Numbered from the stretch's first letter, positions 16,171 through 29,155 are shown. The stretch: 64,000 bases of DNA from Verrucomicrobiota bacterium (GCA_019510185.1 JAEKKV010000012.1:186001-250000), one strand, 5' to 3'. Notes: generated by a model from the sequence alone, not told the origin. Numbers and translations: made by a program.

Positions 16171-19100
16171 TCACTGGCCGTGGCAGTTTTTGAATTTCTT
16201 GCCACTGCCGCAGGGGCAGGGGTCGTTGCGACCGACCTTGGGAAGCTCGCGGCGAATGGTGACCTTCGGCAGCTCGACTTCTTTCGGAGCGGGAGCCACG
16301 GGCAGCGGGCCGGGTCCGGGGCCTCCGCTGGTCGTGATCGTGGTGGTGATCTGCGGAGGCGGGAGCGACTGCGCGGTGCGCAGCGAAGCGGGCGAGGTCT
16401 GGGGGCCTTTGCCGGGAGCGGCGGTTCCTTCCGGGCCTTCCACGCGGGCGGTGCGCGAGAGCAGCGCGAGCATGTTCTCGAACGCGTCGAGATTCGACGC
16501 GTTGCGGAACAGGCCGGTGCAGATTTGCAGGCGGATGTTGCCCATCATCTCTTCGAAATACTTGAACGCCTCGCCTTTGTATTCGACGAGCGGATCCTTT
16601 TGGCCGTAGCTGCGCAGGCCGATGGAGCGGCGGAGCTCCTCCATCTCGGTGAGGTGCTCCTGCCAGTGGTGGTCGATGGCGTTGATGATGACGTAGCGCT
16701 CGAGCGAGCCGAGGGCCTCGGGGATCTCGACGGATTCCTTGACGGCGTAGGCCTGCTTCACGCGATCGACCACGATGCGGGCGAGGACGACGGGATCGTT
16801 GCCCGCGAGCTCTTCCAGCTTCAGGCCGATGGGGAAGGTCGCATTGACCCACCCGGCGAAGCTTTCCAGGGAGGTCTGGCTGGCGCCGCCCTTTTCGCGA
16901 AGGCCGGCGTTTTCGAGGCGGGTGACGATCTCCTCTTCGACCTGCTCCAGGATGATTTCCTTGGGCCGGTCGGCGTGGATGGCGGCGTTGCGGATGCCGT
17001 AGACCACCTCGCGCTGCTGGTTGAGCACGTCGTCGTACTGGAGCAGGCGTTTGCGGATGGAGAAGTTCTGCTGCTCGACTTTTTTCTGGGCGCTTTCGAT
17101 GGAGCGGTTGAGCCAGGGGTGCTCGAGCTCCTCGCCGTCTTTCATCGAGCCTTCCATCAGCCGCGAGGCGAGGTTGCCCTGCAGGAAGAGGCGCATGAGG
17201 TCGTCTTCGAGCGACAGGAAGAACTTGGTGAGACCGGGGTCGCCCTGGCGCGAGCAACGGCCCCGGAGCTGGCGGTCGACGCGGCGGGATTCATGGCGCT
17301 CGGTGCCGATGACGTAGAGGCCGCCGAGTTCACGGACGCCCTCGCCGAGTTTGATGTCGGTGCCGCGGCCGGCCATGTTGGTGGCGATGGTGACGGCGCC
17401 GCGCTGGCCGGCGCGGGCGACGATCTCGGCCTCCTGGGCGTGGAACTTGGCGTTGAGAACGGTGTGGATGATGCCGGCGCGCTTGAGCATGCGCGAGAGC
17501 ACCTCCGAGGACTCGACGGAAACGGTGCCGACGAGAACGGGCTGGCCGCGCTTGTGGGCGTTTTCGATTTCGCGGACGACGGCGGCGAACTTGTCGCGGC
17601 GGGTTTTGAAGATGGAGTCGTTGCGATCGATGCGGATGCAGGGCTTGTTGGTCGGAATGACCTGCACGGAGAGGCGATAGATGTCGTGGAACTCGGTGGC
17701 TTCCGTCTCGGCCGTGCCGGTCATGCCGGCCAGCTTCTCGTACATGCGGAAGTAATTCTGGATCGTGACGGTGGCGTAGGTGCGGGTCTCGCGTTCGATC
17801 GTGACGCCCTCCTTGGCTTCAACCGCCTGGTGCAGGCCGTCGGACCAGCGGCGGCCCGGCATGACGCGGCCGGTGTTTTCGTCGACGATCATGACCTTCC
17901 CCTCGGCAACGACGTACTCGACGTCGCGTTCGTAGAGCGAGTAGGCGCGGAGGAGTTGGGAAATGGCGTGGATCTCCTCGGAGACCTCGGCGTAGCGCTG
18001 CTGCGACTTGAGCTTGATCTCCTCGCGCTGCTCGGGGGTGAACGCGGTGTTGTGGTCGAGCTCGCTGAATTCGGTGGCGAGATCGGGGAGGACGAAAGCG
18101 TCGGGATTATCGGGGCGCAGCCGGGTGCGGCCGATCTCGGTGAGGTCGGCCTGGTGCTGACGCTCGTCGATGACGTAGAGGAGGTCTTCTTTCAGGCGGT
18201 AGAGTTCCTCCTTTTGGAAATCGCTGTTCATCTCTGTCTCGGTCTTGTCGAGGAGCTTGCGCCACTCGGGAGTCTCCATGAGGCGGAGCAACTGCTTGTT
18301 CTTGGGATGCCCCATCTTGACCTGGAGCATCTTGCGCGCGCCGAGGGTGCGATCTTCGGAGGAGGGCGCGGTTTTTTCCAGAAGCTCCCGGGCCTCGCTC
18401 ACGAGCTTGTTGCAGAGGCGGATCTGGTCGCCGACAAGCTGGTCGATGCCGGGCTTGAGCTTGGTGAAAGGCTGCTCGCGCTCAATGGGGGCGGGGCCGG
18501 AAATGATGAGCGGAGTGCGGGCTTCATCGACGAGAATGGAGTCGATTTCGTCCACGATGCAGAACCAGTAGTCGCGCTGGACCTGGTCGTCCTTCCGCGT
18601 GGCCATGCCATTGTCGCGGAGGTAGTCGAAGCCGAACTCGCTGGCGGTGCCGTAGGTGATGTCGCACGCGTACATCTCGCGACGGAGGTCGGACGACATC
18701 TGCTGCTGGATGCAGCCGACGGTGAGGCCGAGGAACCGGTAAAGATGGCCCATCCATTCGGAGTCGCGGCGGGCGAGGTAATCGTTGACGGTGACGAGCT
18801 GGGTGTTCCGTCCGGTGAGGGCGTTGAGGTAAAGCGGGAGGGTGGAGACGAGCGTCTTGCCTTCGCCGGTGGCCATTTCGGCGATCTTGCCGGAGTGGAT
18901 GGCGAGGCCGCCGATGAGCTGGACGTCGAAGTGGACCATGTTCCACTCCAGTTCATGTTCGCAGACGGTGACCTTGCGGCCGACGAGGCGGCGGGCGGCG
19001 TTTTTGACGGTGGCAAAAGCCTCGGGCAGGATCTGGTCCAGACTCTCGCCGGCCTTCACGCGGGCGCGGAATTCATCGGTCTTGGCGCGAAGCTGGTCGT

Positions 19101-19218
19101 CGGTGAGCAACTGGTAGGACTTCTCGAGCTCGTTGATGCTCGTAACGATAGGTCGGGCCTTCTCGAGGAACTTGCGATAATGACGTCCGGCGAAGCCTTT
19201 GAAGAGAAAAGAAAGCAT
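16171..19218 (-). CDS. secA: Preprotein translocase ATPase SecA
   Basis: SecA drives Sec-dependent protein export. The start at 19218 gives the canonical [20 protein letters not shown]. The 1015-aa product carries [14 protein letters not shown] (Walker A), [20 protein letters not shown] (motif II and the conserved SecA signature), [13 protein letters not shown], and ends with the zinc-binding SEC-C tail [18 protein letters not shown]. It is longer than E. coli SecA (901 aa), with extra sequence inside the NBD1/preprotein region and a Pro/Gly-rich linker before the zinc tail. lnt follows. Confidence 0.97.
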   Translation of the reverse strand: MLSFLFKGFAGRHYRKFLEKARPIVTSINELEKSYQLLTDDQLRAKTDEFRARVKAGESLDQILPEAFATVKNAARRLVGRKVTVCEHELEWNMVHFDVQLIGGLAIHSGKIAEMATGEGKTLVSTLPLYLNALTGRNTQLVTVNDYLARRDSEWMGHLYRFLGLTVGCIQQQMSSDLRREMYACDITYGTASEFGFDYLRDNGMATRKDDQVQRDYWFCIVDEIDSILVDEARTPLIISGPAPIEREQPFTKLKPGIDQLVGDQIRLCNKLVSEARELLEKTAPSSEDRTLGARKMLQVKMGHPKNKQLLRLMETPEWRKLLDKTETEMNSDFQKEELYRLKEDLLYVIDERQHQADLTEIGRTRLRPDNPDAFVLPDLATEFSELDHNTAFTPEQREEIKLKSQQRYAEVSEEIHAISQLLRAYSLYERDVEYVVAEGKVMIVDENTGRVMPGRRWSDGLHQAVEAKEGVTIERETRTYATVTIQNYFRMYEKLAGMTGTAETEATEFHDIYRLSVQVIPTNKPCIRIDRNDSIFKTRRDKFAAVVREIENAHKRGQPVLVGTVSVESSEVLSRMLKRAGIIHTVLNAKFHAQEAEIVARAGQRGAVTIATNMAGRGTDIKLGEGVRELGGLYVIGTERHESRRVDRQLRGRCSRQGDPGLTKFFLSLEDDLMRLFLQGNLASRLMEGSMKDGEELEHPWLNRSIESAQKKVEQQNFSIRKRLLQYDDVLNQQREVVYGIRNAAIHADRPKEIILEQVEEEIVTRLENAGLREKGGASQTSLESFAGWVNATFPIGLKLEELAGNDPVVLARIVVDRVKQAYAVKESVEIPEALGSLERYVIINAIDHHWQEHLTEMEELRRSIGLRSYGQKDPLVEYKGEAFKYFEEMMGNIRLQICTGLFRNASNLDAFENMLALLSRTARVEGPEGTAAPGKGPQTSPASLRTAQSLPPPQITTTITTSGGPGPGPLPVAPAPKEVELPKVTIRRELPKVGRNDPCPCGSGKKFKNCHGQ

Positions 19219-19558
19219 GAAAAGAAGGAAGCGTAGGGCGACCCGCGGGCTTGGCAAATGGCAAATACCGGCGTTTCGCGAGGATTTTACCTCCGAAACG
19301 GAAGCGGTCATGAGGTTCCGCAGAAATGGCTTCTCTGGGGACGCCCGCCATCTGCTTCGGAGGGCCGGTGATGCGGCAGACATGATGAATTTCAGAGGGC
19401 TGAAATTGTACTTAAACTGCACTAGGGTGAACCCCTCATCTTTTTTTGGTTAAAAGTAACTGATACTTGGTAAGTTGTTGGACTTGCAACGGATGTGCGC
19501 ACCCGAGGGTGGCGAAGTTGCGGGGGAATCGCTTACCTCTGACTACCCCGTTACCCCC
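19219..19558. other. 340-bp divergent intergenic region between secA and a hypothetical gene
   Basis: No gene or recognisable RNA is seen here. The stretch around 19400-19480 is clearly AT-richer than the flanks (a T7 run at about 19441-19447, then GGTTAAAAGTAACTGATACT). It probably holds the promoters for secA (minus) and the 19559 gene (plus). I could not fix convincing -35/-10 pairs by eye. Confidence 0.5.
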
Positions 19559-19969
19559 ATGAGTACTCCCACCTTTGCAGAAAGTTTCTGCGCTCAGCAT
19601 CGGATCGCGCCCGAGCAGTTTGTCCAGGCGGTCTTCAAGAAGGCGCTCTACCGGCGCGCTCGTGTATTTGCGCCTGCATTACGTTTTTTCAATCACGATT
19701 ATTTCGCGGCCGACTTCGATCTCATCTACGGGGTCGAGCATCTGCGGCGGGTGCGTGACTTCACGGCGGAGGCCGAGCGTTTCAACGAACATCCCGGCAA
19801 CCGCGGGTGGCTGCGCCGGCGTTTGTGCCTGCGGGTGTCCACCAAGCGGTTGAAGGCCCTTATGCGGGAGACCTTGGCGCATTCCACCGTTCGTCCGGCC
19901 GTGACCGCCTCGCCGTTTGAGTCTGCCGATTCCGACGAGGAGTCCCGGCTGTCGCTGGTCGGTTCGTAG
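19559..19969 (+). CDS. Basic hypothetical protein, 136 aa
   Basis: The protein begins MSTPTFAESFCAQHRIAPEQ and is rich in Arg/Lys, with LRFFNHDYFAADFDLIYGVE and RRRLCLRVSTKRLKALMRET. The C-terminal 25 residues are acidic and serine-rich. It is predicted helical and soluble, with no signal peptide. The ATG at 19559 is preferred over a frame that opens 28 codons earlier, because that leader is not protein-like. The family is not recognised; a lineage-specific protein is likely. Convergent with the C39-like gene. Confidence 0.65.
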   Translation: MSTPTFAESFCAQHRIAPEQFVQAVFKKALYRRARVFAPALRFFNHDYFAADFDLIYGVEHLRRVRDFTAEAERFNEHPGNRGWLRRRLCLRVSTKRLKALMRETLAHSTVRPAVTASPFESADSDEESRLSLVGS

Positions 19970-19977
19970 GCCGACGG

Positions 19978-21375
19978 TCACCACGAGATCACCCAGAACT
20001 GGTCCTGCGAGACCTTCTGGGCGGCGTCGATGCCCACCCAGCGTTCGGCGAAGGCGGGCCCCCAGGAATCGGTGAAGGCGATTTCGTTGGTGGCGCGATT
20101 GTAGCCGATGATCAGGCAGGCATGGGCGCTTTCCCGGTCCGGGCCGAGTTGGGACGTGTCGGACGCGGCCACGGTTTTCTTCCATTTAGGCCAGTCGGCA
20201 ACCTGGCCGCGGGCCTCGGTCAGCGCGCTGGAAAGCTCGTTGAAAGCCTTTGTGGAATACAGGCCCCAGATAATCGGGCGGCCTTCGTCCAGATAGCGGG
20301 CGATGCTGTTGATGTTGAATTTGAACGTGGCCTTGTCGAGATGGCGGCCCTGACGGCGGACGTATCGGTCAAGGCCAGCGGCCATCGCCTCGAAGGAGGT
20401 TCCGCCAAAACCGGTGCCGCCGCCCTCGGCGAGTTCATACATGTCGGCCGGGATGCCGACGTAACGAAGATAACGCTCGAAGGTGGCGGGCACGCAGTAG
20501 CCCTTGGGGCCCTGCGAGACCATTGGCACCTGATCAATGATCACATCGCCGCCGGGCCGCTTGGTCAGGCGTTCCTTGAGCATCCGGCGGACCTGCTCGT
20601 CACTGAGGTGGCTCGTGCCGTTGCGATCCGCCGGCACGATTTTAAGCGACACCATCTGCTCGGCATCGTGGCTGACAAGAAACGCATGTCCGTCCGCTTC
20701 CCAGCGCAGCACGTGCCGGTTTGGCTCGAGTCCGCCGACGACGGTTTCACGTTTGGGGGCGCCCAGTTTGGCGGTGAGTGCGACGGTGAGGCTGTCGAAG
20801 TCGGTTTTGAGAGCTTGATCGAATTCCTTCAGCTCCGCCTTGGACAGAAAACTGTGCGAATCGCGCCCGAGAAAAGGCGGGTAGTCGCCACGGTTGGCAA
20901 ACATCAGGGTGACCGCGGTGATGTGCCCTTCGCTGGATTGCAACGAGAGCATGTAGGCGGGCGCGCCGAGGACGGAAATGGGCTTTTTAGGGTAGGCGCG
21001 ATAGCTTTCGAAATGCAGGTTTTTTCCCTCGAGCGGCAGATGCAGACGGCGGGCGGCCGCGGCGGGTTCGTCATCCCAGAGATTGTCATCGGCCAACAAA
21101 TCCAAGCCGAGCATGGCGTTGAGATCCGCAAACGGCACGGTGGCGGCGGAAGCGCCCGTGGACGGACCGGTGGCGAAGGCGCGATCAGCGGCGGAGAGTT
21201 GGGCGAGGGCGAGATCGAACATCCGGCCGTCCTCGCGGCGGAGAGTGACGGTGGTGGCGGTCGTCTTGACCAGATCCGCTTCCAACGTGCGGCCTTGCAG
21301 ATCCGTCCAAGTACGGGCGAATGCCGGCGTGACGGCGAGCAGGGCTAGGATGAGCAGGCGGGCGGCGATGGACAT
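19978..21375 (-). CDS. Secreted SHD1-domain protein with C39-like peptidase domain
   Basis: This 465-aa protein has a signal peptide (MSIAARLLILALLAVTPAFA). Next comes an SHD1-type domain, RTWTDLQGRTLEADLVKTTA, with the repeated pattern common in verrucomicrobial and planctomycete secreted proteins. The C-terminal part is a C39-like papain-fold domain: QGPKGYCVPATFERYLRYVG (catalytic Cys), SAHACLIIGYN (His) and AFTDSWGPAF (Asp/Asn region). The triad appears intact. The substrate is unknown. The start at 21375 is chosen for the signal peptide. Its neighbour ppk lies 52 bp upstream on the same strand. Confidence 0.85.
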   Translation of the reverse strand: MSIAARLLILALLAVTPAFARTWTDLQGRTLEADLVKTTATTVTLRREDGRMFDLALAQLSAADRAFATGPSTGASAATVPFADLNAMLGLDLLADDNLWDDEPAAAARRLHLPLEGKNLHFESYRAYPKKPISVLGAPAYMLSLQSSEGHITAVTLMFANRGDYPPFLGRDSHSFLSKAELKEFDQALKTDFDSLTVALTAKLGAPKRETVVGGLEPNRHVLRWEADGHAFLVSHDAEQMVSLKIVPADRNGTSHLSDEQVRRMLKERLTKRPGGDVIIDQVPMVSQGPKGYCVPATFERYLRYVGIPADMYELAEGGGTGFGGTSFEAMAAGLDRYVRRQGRHLDKATFKFNINSIARYLDEGRPIIWGLYSTKAFNELSSALTEARGQVADWPKWKKTVAASDTSQLGPDRESAHACLIIGYNRATNEIAFTDSWGPAFAERWVGIDAAQKVSQDQFWVISW

Positions 21376-21427
21376 GGCGCGGGCTCCGGCATCGTGGCCG
21401 CCGCGCGGACCGGCGCAAGGCCGCGGA

Positions 21428-23617
21428 TCAATCCGCCGCGGCGGCGCGTTGCAGGGCGGCGGCCACGAAGTAGCCCTGAGCGGAGAACGGAGGGACGGCG
21501 GGATCGCGCGGGACGGGCAGATAGCCGCCATTGGGATGGAGCAGCCGGGCGAATTCGTTGTCCTGCAATTCGAGCGTGAACAACTCGTCCACCATCCAGC
21601 GGCGCAGGGCCGGGTCGCGGATGGGATAGACGACTTCGACACGGCGGAAGAAATTGCGGGGCATCCAGTCGGCGCTGCCGGCGAAGATGAGCGGTTCCTC
21701 GCCGTCGTTTTCGAAATAGAAGGCGCGAGCGTGTTCGAGGAAGCGGTTGACGATGCTGCGCACGCGGATGTTTTCGCTGAGTCCGCGCACGCCGGGGACG
21801 AGGCAGCACACGCCGCGGACGATGAGATCGATCTGCACGCCCGCGCGCGAGGCGGCGTAAAGGTTGTCGATGGTGACCTTGTCCACCAGCGAGTTCATCT
21901 TGGCCATGATGCGCGCGGGACGGCCGGCGGCGGCGTTGGCGGTTTCGCGCTGAATCAGTTCCTGAAGGCGGCGGTGCAGGTTGTAAGGAGCGACGAGCAG
22001 GTGGTTGAACTCGGGCTCGCGGCTGAAGCCGGTGAGGGTGTTGAACAACGCGGCGGCGTCGGCGGTGAGTTCCTCGCGGGCGGTGAAATAACTGAGGTCG
22101 GTGTAGAGCCGCGCGGTCTTCGGATTGTAGTTGCCGGTGCCCAAGTGGGCGTAGCGGTGCATGCGCTTGCCCTCGCGCCGGACCACGAGGGAGCACTTGC
22201 AATGGGTCTTGTGGCCGATGAGGCCGTAGACGACATGCACGCCGGCTTCCTCCAGCTGGCGGGCCCACTGGATGTTGTTGGCCTCGTCGAAACGGGCCTT
22301 CAACTCGACGAGCGCGGTCACCTGCTTGCCGTTGCGCGAGGCCTCGATGAGGGCGCGCACGATGGGCGAATCGCCGCTGGTGCGGTAGAGCGTCTGCTTG
22401 ATGGCGAAGACCTGGGGATCGCGCGCGGCCTGCTCGACGAAATCGATGACGGGTTGGAACGAATCGTAGGGATGGTGCAGCAGCACGTCCTGCTCGCGCA
22501 GCGTTTCGAAGATCCGTCCGGCATCGCGCAACGGCGAGGCGTTGGCGGGGGTGAACGGCGGGAACTTGAGGTCGGGCCGGTCGATTTCCGCGAGGCTCAT
22601 GAGCCGGAGGAGATTGATCGGGCCGTTGAGACGGAAGACGTACTCGTGCGAAAGGTCGAGGTGTTCGCAGAGCGTGGTGAAGATCGTGTCGTTCACGCCC
22701 TCCTCGATCTCGAGGCGCACGGCGGCGCCGCGGCGGAGATTGCGCAATTCCTCCTCGATTTTCTTGAGGAGATTCTCCGCTTCTTCCTCGTCGATGTAGA
22801 GGTCGCTGTTGCGGGTGACGCGGAAGGAGTGCGCACCGGTGACGCGGTAGCCGGGGAAGAACTCGCCGGCGCAGAGTTTGATGATCTCGGAAAGGAAAAC
22901 GAAGCGCTGCGGACCGGCGTCGCCGGGCGTGAGTTGCACCAGGCGCGGCAAAATACGCGGCACGGGCAGAATGGCGACGAGGCTCTCGGCGCCCTCTTCC
23001 TCGGGGCTTTCGAGCGAGACGACGACGTTGAGCGTCTTGTTGCCCAACTGCGGGAACGGATGCGACTGGTCGAGCGCGAGCGGAGTCAGGACGGGATGAA
23101 TCTGCTCGTGAAAATAAGCGGTGACCCAACCGAGCTCGGACGCGTTGAGCTCGGCGGCGGTCTTGAAAACGATGCCTTCGGCCGCGAGCGCGGGCATGAG
23201 GCGGTGATGCCAGCAGGCGTATTGGTCCTCCACCAGGGAGGCGACGACGGAGTGGATGCGGCGCAGCGACTCCTTTGGGCCGAGCCCGTCGACGCTCGGC
23301 TCGGTAACGCCGCTGTCGAATTGCTGGATGATGCCGGCGACGCGGATCTCGAAAAATTCGTCGAGGTTGGAGCTGACGATCGCGAGGAATTTGACGCGTT
23401 CGAGCAACGGGTGCTTTTCGTCCTGCGCCTGCTCCAGCACGCGCCGGTTGAAGGCGAGCCAGCTGAGTTCGCGGTTGAAATAGGCGGCCTTGATCGGCTT
23501 GGCGGCGGGAACCACCGGACGGATGACCGTCTTCGGGGTGATCACCCGGTCATCGTCGTCCCCGCGGGCGGCGGCCCGGGTGGAGGAAGGAGCGGAGGAG
23601 GAACGCTTGGTGGCCAT
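21428..23617 (-). CDS. ppk1: Polyphosphate kinase 1
   Basis: PPK1 reversibly makes inorganic polyphosphate from ATP. The 729-aa protein matches the family length (about 690-740 aa). After a Ser/Arg-rich leader it shows [20 protein letters not shown] and [15 protein letters not shown], then the PLD-like catalytic parts, with [20 protein letters not shown] containing the phospho-acceptor His, and LYTDLSYFT. No phosphatase partner (ppx) is adjacent. Start at 23617 is supported by the sharp end of coding character. Confidence 0.96.
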   Translation of the reverse strand: MATKRSSSAPSSTRAAARGDDDDRVITPKTVIRPVVPAAKPIKAAYFNRELSWLAFNRRVLEQAQDEKHPLLERVKFLAIVSSNLDEFFEIRVAGIIQQFDSGVTEPSVDGLGPKESLRRIHSVVASLVEDQYACWHHRLMPALAAEGIVFKTAAELNASELGWVTAYFHEQIHPVLTPLALDQSHPFPQLGNKTLNVVVSLESPEEEGAESLVAILPVPRILPRLVQLTPGDAGPQRFVFLSEIIKLCAGEFFPGYRVTGAHSFRVTRNSDLYIDEEEAENLLKKIEEELRNLRRGAAVRLEIEEGVNDTIFTTLCEHLDLSHEYVFRLNGPINLLRLMSLAEIDRPDLKFPPFTPANASPLRDAGRIFETLREQDVLLHHPYDSFQPVIDFVEQAARDPQVFAIKQTLYRTSGDSPIVRALIEASRNGKQVTALVELKARFDEANNIQWARQLEEAGVHVVYGLIGHKTHCKCSLVVRREGKRMHRYAHLGTGNYNPKTARLYTDLSYFTAREELTADAAALFNTLTGFSREPEFNHLLVAPYNLHRRLQELIQRETANAAAGRPARIMAKMNSLVDKVTIDNLYAASRAGVQIDLIVRGVCCLVPGVRGLSENIRVRSIVNRFLEHARAFYFENDGEEPLIFAGSADWMPRNFFRRVEVVYPIRDPALRRWMVDELFTLELQDNEFARLLHPNGGYLPVPRDPAVPPFSAQGYFVAAALQRAAAAD

Positions 23618-23713
23618 CGCGAAGGTGAGGGGGCGTCAACGTAAGGACGCGCCGTCCTGAAACGAGTTTTTAGTGAGGTGTCACGCGGATGTCACATGAC
23701 GCCAGGCACCTGC

Positions 23714-25081
23714 TTATCGCACCCATAGGGTTTTGGTGTTCACAAAAGCGCGGATGCCAGGGGTGCCCAATTCGCGTCCGTAGCCGGATTGTTTGACGCC
23801 GCCGAACGGCAGGGCGGGGTCGGAACGCACGAAGTCGTTGACAAACACCAGGCCGGCCTCGAGCCGTTCGCGGGCGATGGTTTCGCCGCGTTTGCGGTCG
23901 GCGGTGAAAACAGCGGCGCCGAGTCCGAAAACAGTGTCATTGGCGAGGGCGATGGCCGCGGCTTCGTCCTTGGCTGCGATCAGGGCGGCGACCGGGCCGA
24001 AGAGCTCCTCCGAGTACGCGGGCATGCCTTTGCGAACGCCGGCGAGAACGGTGGCCGGATAATAAAATCCCTTGCCGGCGGGCACCGTGCCGCCGAGCAG
24101 GAGTTGCGCGCCTTTCTTCACGCTTCGGGTGACCTGCGCGTGCAGTTCATCGCGCAGATCGGCCCGGGCCAGCGGCCCTAAATCGACGCCCGCGACGGCG
24201 GGGTCGCCCAGGCGCCGGGCCTGGAGGCGAGCGATCAGTTTTTCGGTGAAGGCGGCGCGCACGCTTTCGACGACGATGAAACGTTTGGCGGCGACGCAAC
24301 TTTGTCCGCTGTTGACGAGGCGCGCCTGGGCGCAGACCTCGGCGGCGTGGTCGAGGTCGGCATCGGCCAGAATGACGTACGGGTCGCTGCCGCCGAGTTC
24401 GAGGACGCAGGGTTTAAGCGCGGCGCCGGCGAGCGCGGCGACCTTGCGGCCCGCCTCGACGCTGCCAGTGAGCGTGACGGCCCGCACGTGTTCGTCGGCG
24501 ATCAGGGCGGGGATGGCCCGGGAGCTGACGAGCAACGTGCGCAGCAAGCCGGAGGGCAGGCCGGCCTCGGAGAAAACGCGTTCGATGGCGAGGGCGCAGC
24601 CGGAGACGTTGGAGGCGTGCTTGAGCAGCAAGGTATTGCCGGCCATGAGCGCGGGAGCGGCGGCGCGGAACAGCTGCCAGAAGGGATAGTTCCATGGCAT
24701 GACGGCCAGTACCACGCCGAGCGGCTCGAAAACGACCTTGGTGCCGCGGGATGCGCCGGTCGGGTGTTCGTCCTTGAGAAAACGGGCGCCGTGGCGGGCG
24801 TAGAAATCGCAGCAGACGGCGCACTTTTCGATTTCAAGGCGCGCCGCCGCGAGCGGCTTGCCCATCTCGGCGGTGATGAGTTGGGCGAGGGATTCCACTT
24901 GCCGGCGCAACGTGGCGCCGAGCGCGGCAAGGTGGCGGGCGCGGTCGGACAGGGCGAGTTCGCGCCAGCCGAGATGACCCCGATGCACGGCGGCGAGAGC
25001 GTCGGCGATTTGTTTCGGCGTGTGCTCGCGGTAACGCTTCAGCGTGCGACCGGTGGCGGGGTTGATCGAGACGAGCGGCAT
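23714..25081 (-). CDS. NAD(P)-dependent aldehyde (succinate-semialdehyde-type) dehydrogenase
   Basis: This 455-aa aldehyde dehydrogenase contains VLAVMPWNYPFWQLFRAAAP, the general-base Glu in CVLELGGSDPYVILADADLD and the catalytic Cys in NSGQSCVAAKRFIV. The late motif EELFGPVAALI and C-terminal PFGGVKQSGYGRELG are most like the succinate-semialdehyde/GabD2-type branch. The start at 25081 gives MPLVSINPATGRTLKRY, the family-typical opening. Substrate is not certain. It lies 75 bp downstream of the Hsp70-like gene on the same strand. Confidence 0.92.
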   Translation of the reverse strand: MPLVSINPATGRTLKRYREHTPKQIADALAAVHRGHLGWRELALSDRARHLAALGATLRRQVESLAQLITAEMGKPLAAARLEIEKCAVCCDFYARHGARFLKDEHPTGASRGTKVVFEPLGVVLAVMPWNYPFWQLFRAAAPALMAGNTLLLKHASNVSGCALAIERVFSEAGLPSGLLRTLLVSSRAIPALIADEHVRAVTLTGSVEAGRKVAALAGAALKPCVLELGGSDPYVILADADLDHAAEVCAQARLVNSGQSCVAAKRFIVVESVRAAFTEKLIARLQARRLGDPAVAGVDLGPLARADLRDELHAQVTRSVKKGAQLLLGGTVPAGKGFYYPATVLAGVRKGMPAYSEELFGPVAALIAAKDEAAAIALANDTVFGLGAAVFTADRKRGETIARERLEAGLVFVNDFVRSDPALPFGGVKQSGYGRELGTPGIRAFVNTKTLWVR

Positions 25082-25156
25082 CGAGCAAACGGTAGCCGGA
25101 TCTCCGTATTCGGGCAAGGCGCGGCTCGAAAACCGCGCTGGCGGAGCCGGCCGCCG

Positions 25157-26434
25157 TCAGGGATGCAACTCGGGGAAGAAGAGCGGGGCGCTGAGGGCGA
25201 GGCCGTCGGCCACGCTGGTGAATTCGTTGCCGTCGCGAATCTTGACCGCGCCAAAGCGGTGGACGAACTCCGAGCGAAGGCTGCGGATGAGCGAGGTGCC
25301 GCCGGTGAGGAACACCGTTTCGATGCTCGCGGGGGCGATCTTCGCATCGGAAAGAAACTTATCGAGATAACCGGTGATGGCGGCGGTGAGATCGGCGGAG
25401 TTGTGGTTGAACTCGGCCAGAGTGAGCTGCATGTCGAGCGGGATGCGCGGATGGGTGAAGCGAAGCGGCGCCTGTTCCCGGGTGGTGAGCGCAATCTTGG
25501 CGCCTTCGATGATCTGAAAAAGCGCGAAGCCTTGGTTCTCCTTGATGAGGGCTTGGAAACGTTCGAAGGCGGGCGGATCGTCGGACAGGCCGGTGAGGCG
25601 CCAGAGGAGATCGAGTTTCTTGGCGTTGCGGAGGAACACGATCTGGTCCCATTGGCAGATCGTGCGATAGAGCGAGTCGGGCACCTCGATTTGTTTGCCC
25701 CAACTGTCATATTTGGCGCCGCGGCCGAAATGCGGGGTGACCTTGTGCCACATGGTGGCCGAGTCGTATTTGTTACCGGCGATGGGCAGGCCGCCGGTGG
25801 CAAGGATGTCGCGCAGGCGGTCGGTCAGGCCTTGGCGGGCGGGGTCGAGCTGCACGACGGTGAAGTCGGACGTGCCGCCGCCAAAATCGCCGACGAGCAC
25901 GCGCTCCGGCCGGGTGATGCGCGCTTCGTAGGCGAAGGCGGCGGCGATGGGTTCGTATTGGAAATGGATCTCCTCAAAACCGGCGAGCCGGGCGGCCCGG
26001 CGCAGGCGTTCCTCGGCGAGTTGGTCTTCCGCGGGATCCTCGGAAAACACCGCGGGGCGGCCAAGGATAACGCGTTTGACGTCCTGCCGGGTGACGGCGT
26101 CGCCGCGGGCCTTCAGGTTCTGAAGGAACAACGCGATCAGGTCCTCGATGAGGTAGGTCTGGTTGTTGATGACCGTGTCGGTGAACGTCGCGTAGGGGAG
26201 GATGGTTTTGACCGCCTGAAAAAAACGTCCGCGCATCTCGTCCTCGACGTAGCGGAGCTTGGCGGCGTTGCCGATGACCGGCGCGATGCGGCGGGTCGTG
26301 GCGGGAAAATAGAGGAAGGACGCGTCCACCCCGGCGATGCGGGGATCGCGCACGAGAGTGCGTGTGGTGGCATTCCAGATCGTGACCGCCGAATTGCTGG
26401 TACCGAAGTCGATGCCGTAAATAAACGTGTCCAT
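25157..26434 (-). CDS. yegD: YegD-type Hsp70-family protein
   Basis: This 425-aa protein is an actin/Hsp70-fold ATPase without the C-terminal substrate-binding domain. It opens MDTFIYGIDFGTSNSAVTIW (phosphate-1), then has VLVGDFGGGTSDFTVVQLD (phosphate-2) and VFLTGGTSLIRSLRSEFV (adenosine motif). This is the pattern of E. coli YegD. The precise role of the family is not settled; it is a putative chaperone. It sits downstream of htpG on the same strand, separated by a terminator. Confidence 0.9.
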   Translation of the reverse strand: MDTFIYGIDFGTSNSAVTIWNATTRTLVRDPRIAGVDASFLYFPATTRRIAPVIGNAAKLRYVEDEMRGRFFQAVKTILPYATFTDTVINNQTYLIEDLIALFLQNLKARGDAVTRQDVKRVILGRPAVFSEDPAEDQLAEERLRRAARLAGFEEIHFQYEPIAAAFAYEARITRPERVLVGDFGGGTSDFTVVQLDPARQGLTDRLRDILATGGLPIAGNKYDSATMWHKVTPHFGRGAKYDSWGKQIEVPDSLYRTICQWDQIVFLRNAKKLDLLWRLTGLSDDPPAFERFQALIKENQGFALFQIIEGAKIALTTREQAPLRFTHPRIPLDMQLTLAEFNHNSADLTAAITGYLDKFLSDAKIAPASIETVFLTGGTSLIRSLRSEFVHRFGAVKIRDGNEFTSVADGLALSAPLFFPELHP

Positions 26435-26558
26435 GAGGGGGCGTGAGGATAATTGGGCTTTCCTCGGAACGCGAGGGGCGGGGAGGGCAATCGGCCCGCA
26501 GTCGGCTGACAAGCTCGAAGCGCGCCAAGCCGGACGGACAAGACTGGGGCGACCGACG

Positions 26559-26587
26559 AAAAAGCCCCGACACGGCGTCGGGGCTTT
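26559..26587 (-). terminator. Rho-independent terminator after htpG
   Basis: A perfect 11-bp stem, AAAGCCCCGAC / GTCGGGGCTTT (26561-26571 with 26577-26587), is followed on the minus strand by a T-run (As at 26559-26563). It lies 34 bp past the htpG stop and separates htpG from the yegD-type gene. Confidence 0.9.
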
Positions 26588-26621
26588 GACGGCGGCTTTT
26601 GCGGAGAGGCCGGTGTGTTCG

Positions 26622-28472
<1,851 letters not shown>

Positions 28473-28621
28473 GGGAGGGGGAAAGGTGACGGGTTAAAGG
28501 ATGAGCGTAGGAGAGAAAACGGAGAAAGCCCGCTATTTTAACGGTGTTTGCCGAAAATCAAGAAGCAGTTTGTCCCGTCGCGGGCTGGAATAAACGCGCG
28601 GTTGGCGCATCTTAAGTGATC

Positions 28622-29116
28622 ATGAAAAACGCCTCCCGCTCCGCCTGCGGTCTGCCTTCCCAAGCCGTGATCGACCTCGCCAAGGCATCTGTGCATCGCA
28701 CCGATGACGAATGGCGGGCGCTGCTCACGCCCGCGCAGTACCGCGTCACCCGACAGCAGGGTACGGAGCCGCCCTTCCGCAATGACTACTGGAATCACCA
28801 TGAGGACGGCGTGTATTTTTCCGTCTGCAGCGACACGCCGCTGTTCGACAGCCGGGACAAATTCGACAGCGGCACGGGCTGGCCGAGCTTCACCCGGCCC
28901 ATCGAACCGGACTTCGTCAGCGTGACGCGCGACACGAGCCACGGGATGGTTCGCGACGAGGTGCATTGCGGCGTGGACAGCGCCCACCTCGGGCATGTTT
29001 TCCCCGATGGCCCGGCGCCCTCGGGCCTGCGCTATTGCATCAACTCCGCCTCGCTGCGCTTCATGCCGCGCAAAGACTACGAGGCCTGGGTGGCGGCGCA
29101 CCGCGGAAATTCTTAA
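28622..29116 (+). CDS. msrB: Peptide-methionine (R)-S-oxide reductase, zinc-less form
   Basis: MsrB repairs oxidised methionine. The 164-aa protein has FDSGTGWPSFTRPI, AHLGHVFPDGP and the catalytic RYCINSASLRF (C139). The usual zinc-binding CxxC pairs are absent: the positions read VCSD near residue 69 and HCGVD at 115-119. The position of the common resolving cysteine (GCGWPSF in many homologues) is Thr. Remaining cysteines C69 and C116 could serve recycling. Start at 28622 is preferred over a GTG/ATG-like codon two codons upstream. Confidence 0.92.
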   Translation: MKNASRSACGLPSQAVIDLAKASVHRTDDEWRALLTPAQYRVTRQQGTEPPFRNDYWNHHEDGVYFSVCSDTPLFDSRDKFDSGTGWPSFTRPIEPDFVSVTRDTSHGMVRDEVHCGVDSAHLGHVFPDGPAPSGLRYCINSASLRFMPRKDYEAWVAAHRGNS

Positions 29117-29155
29117 TGTCCGCGCCCCGGGACGGCGAAAAATCGCGGCGGGCCA

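Noticed and set aside
15904..19236. Long plus-strand frame opposite secA (and several similar ones, e.g. opposite ppk1, htpG, the glycan operon and purF)
   Set aside because: These are antisense shadows produced by GC-rich codons. The opposite strand carries recognisable families with intact motifs.
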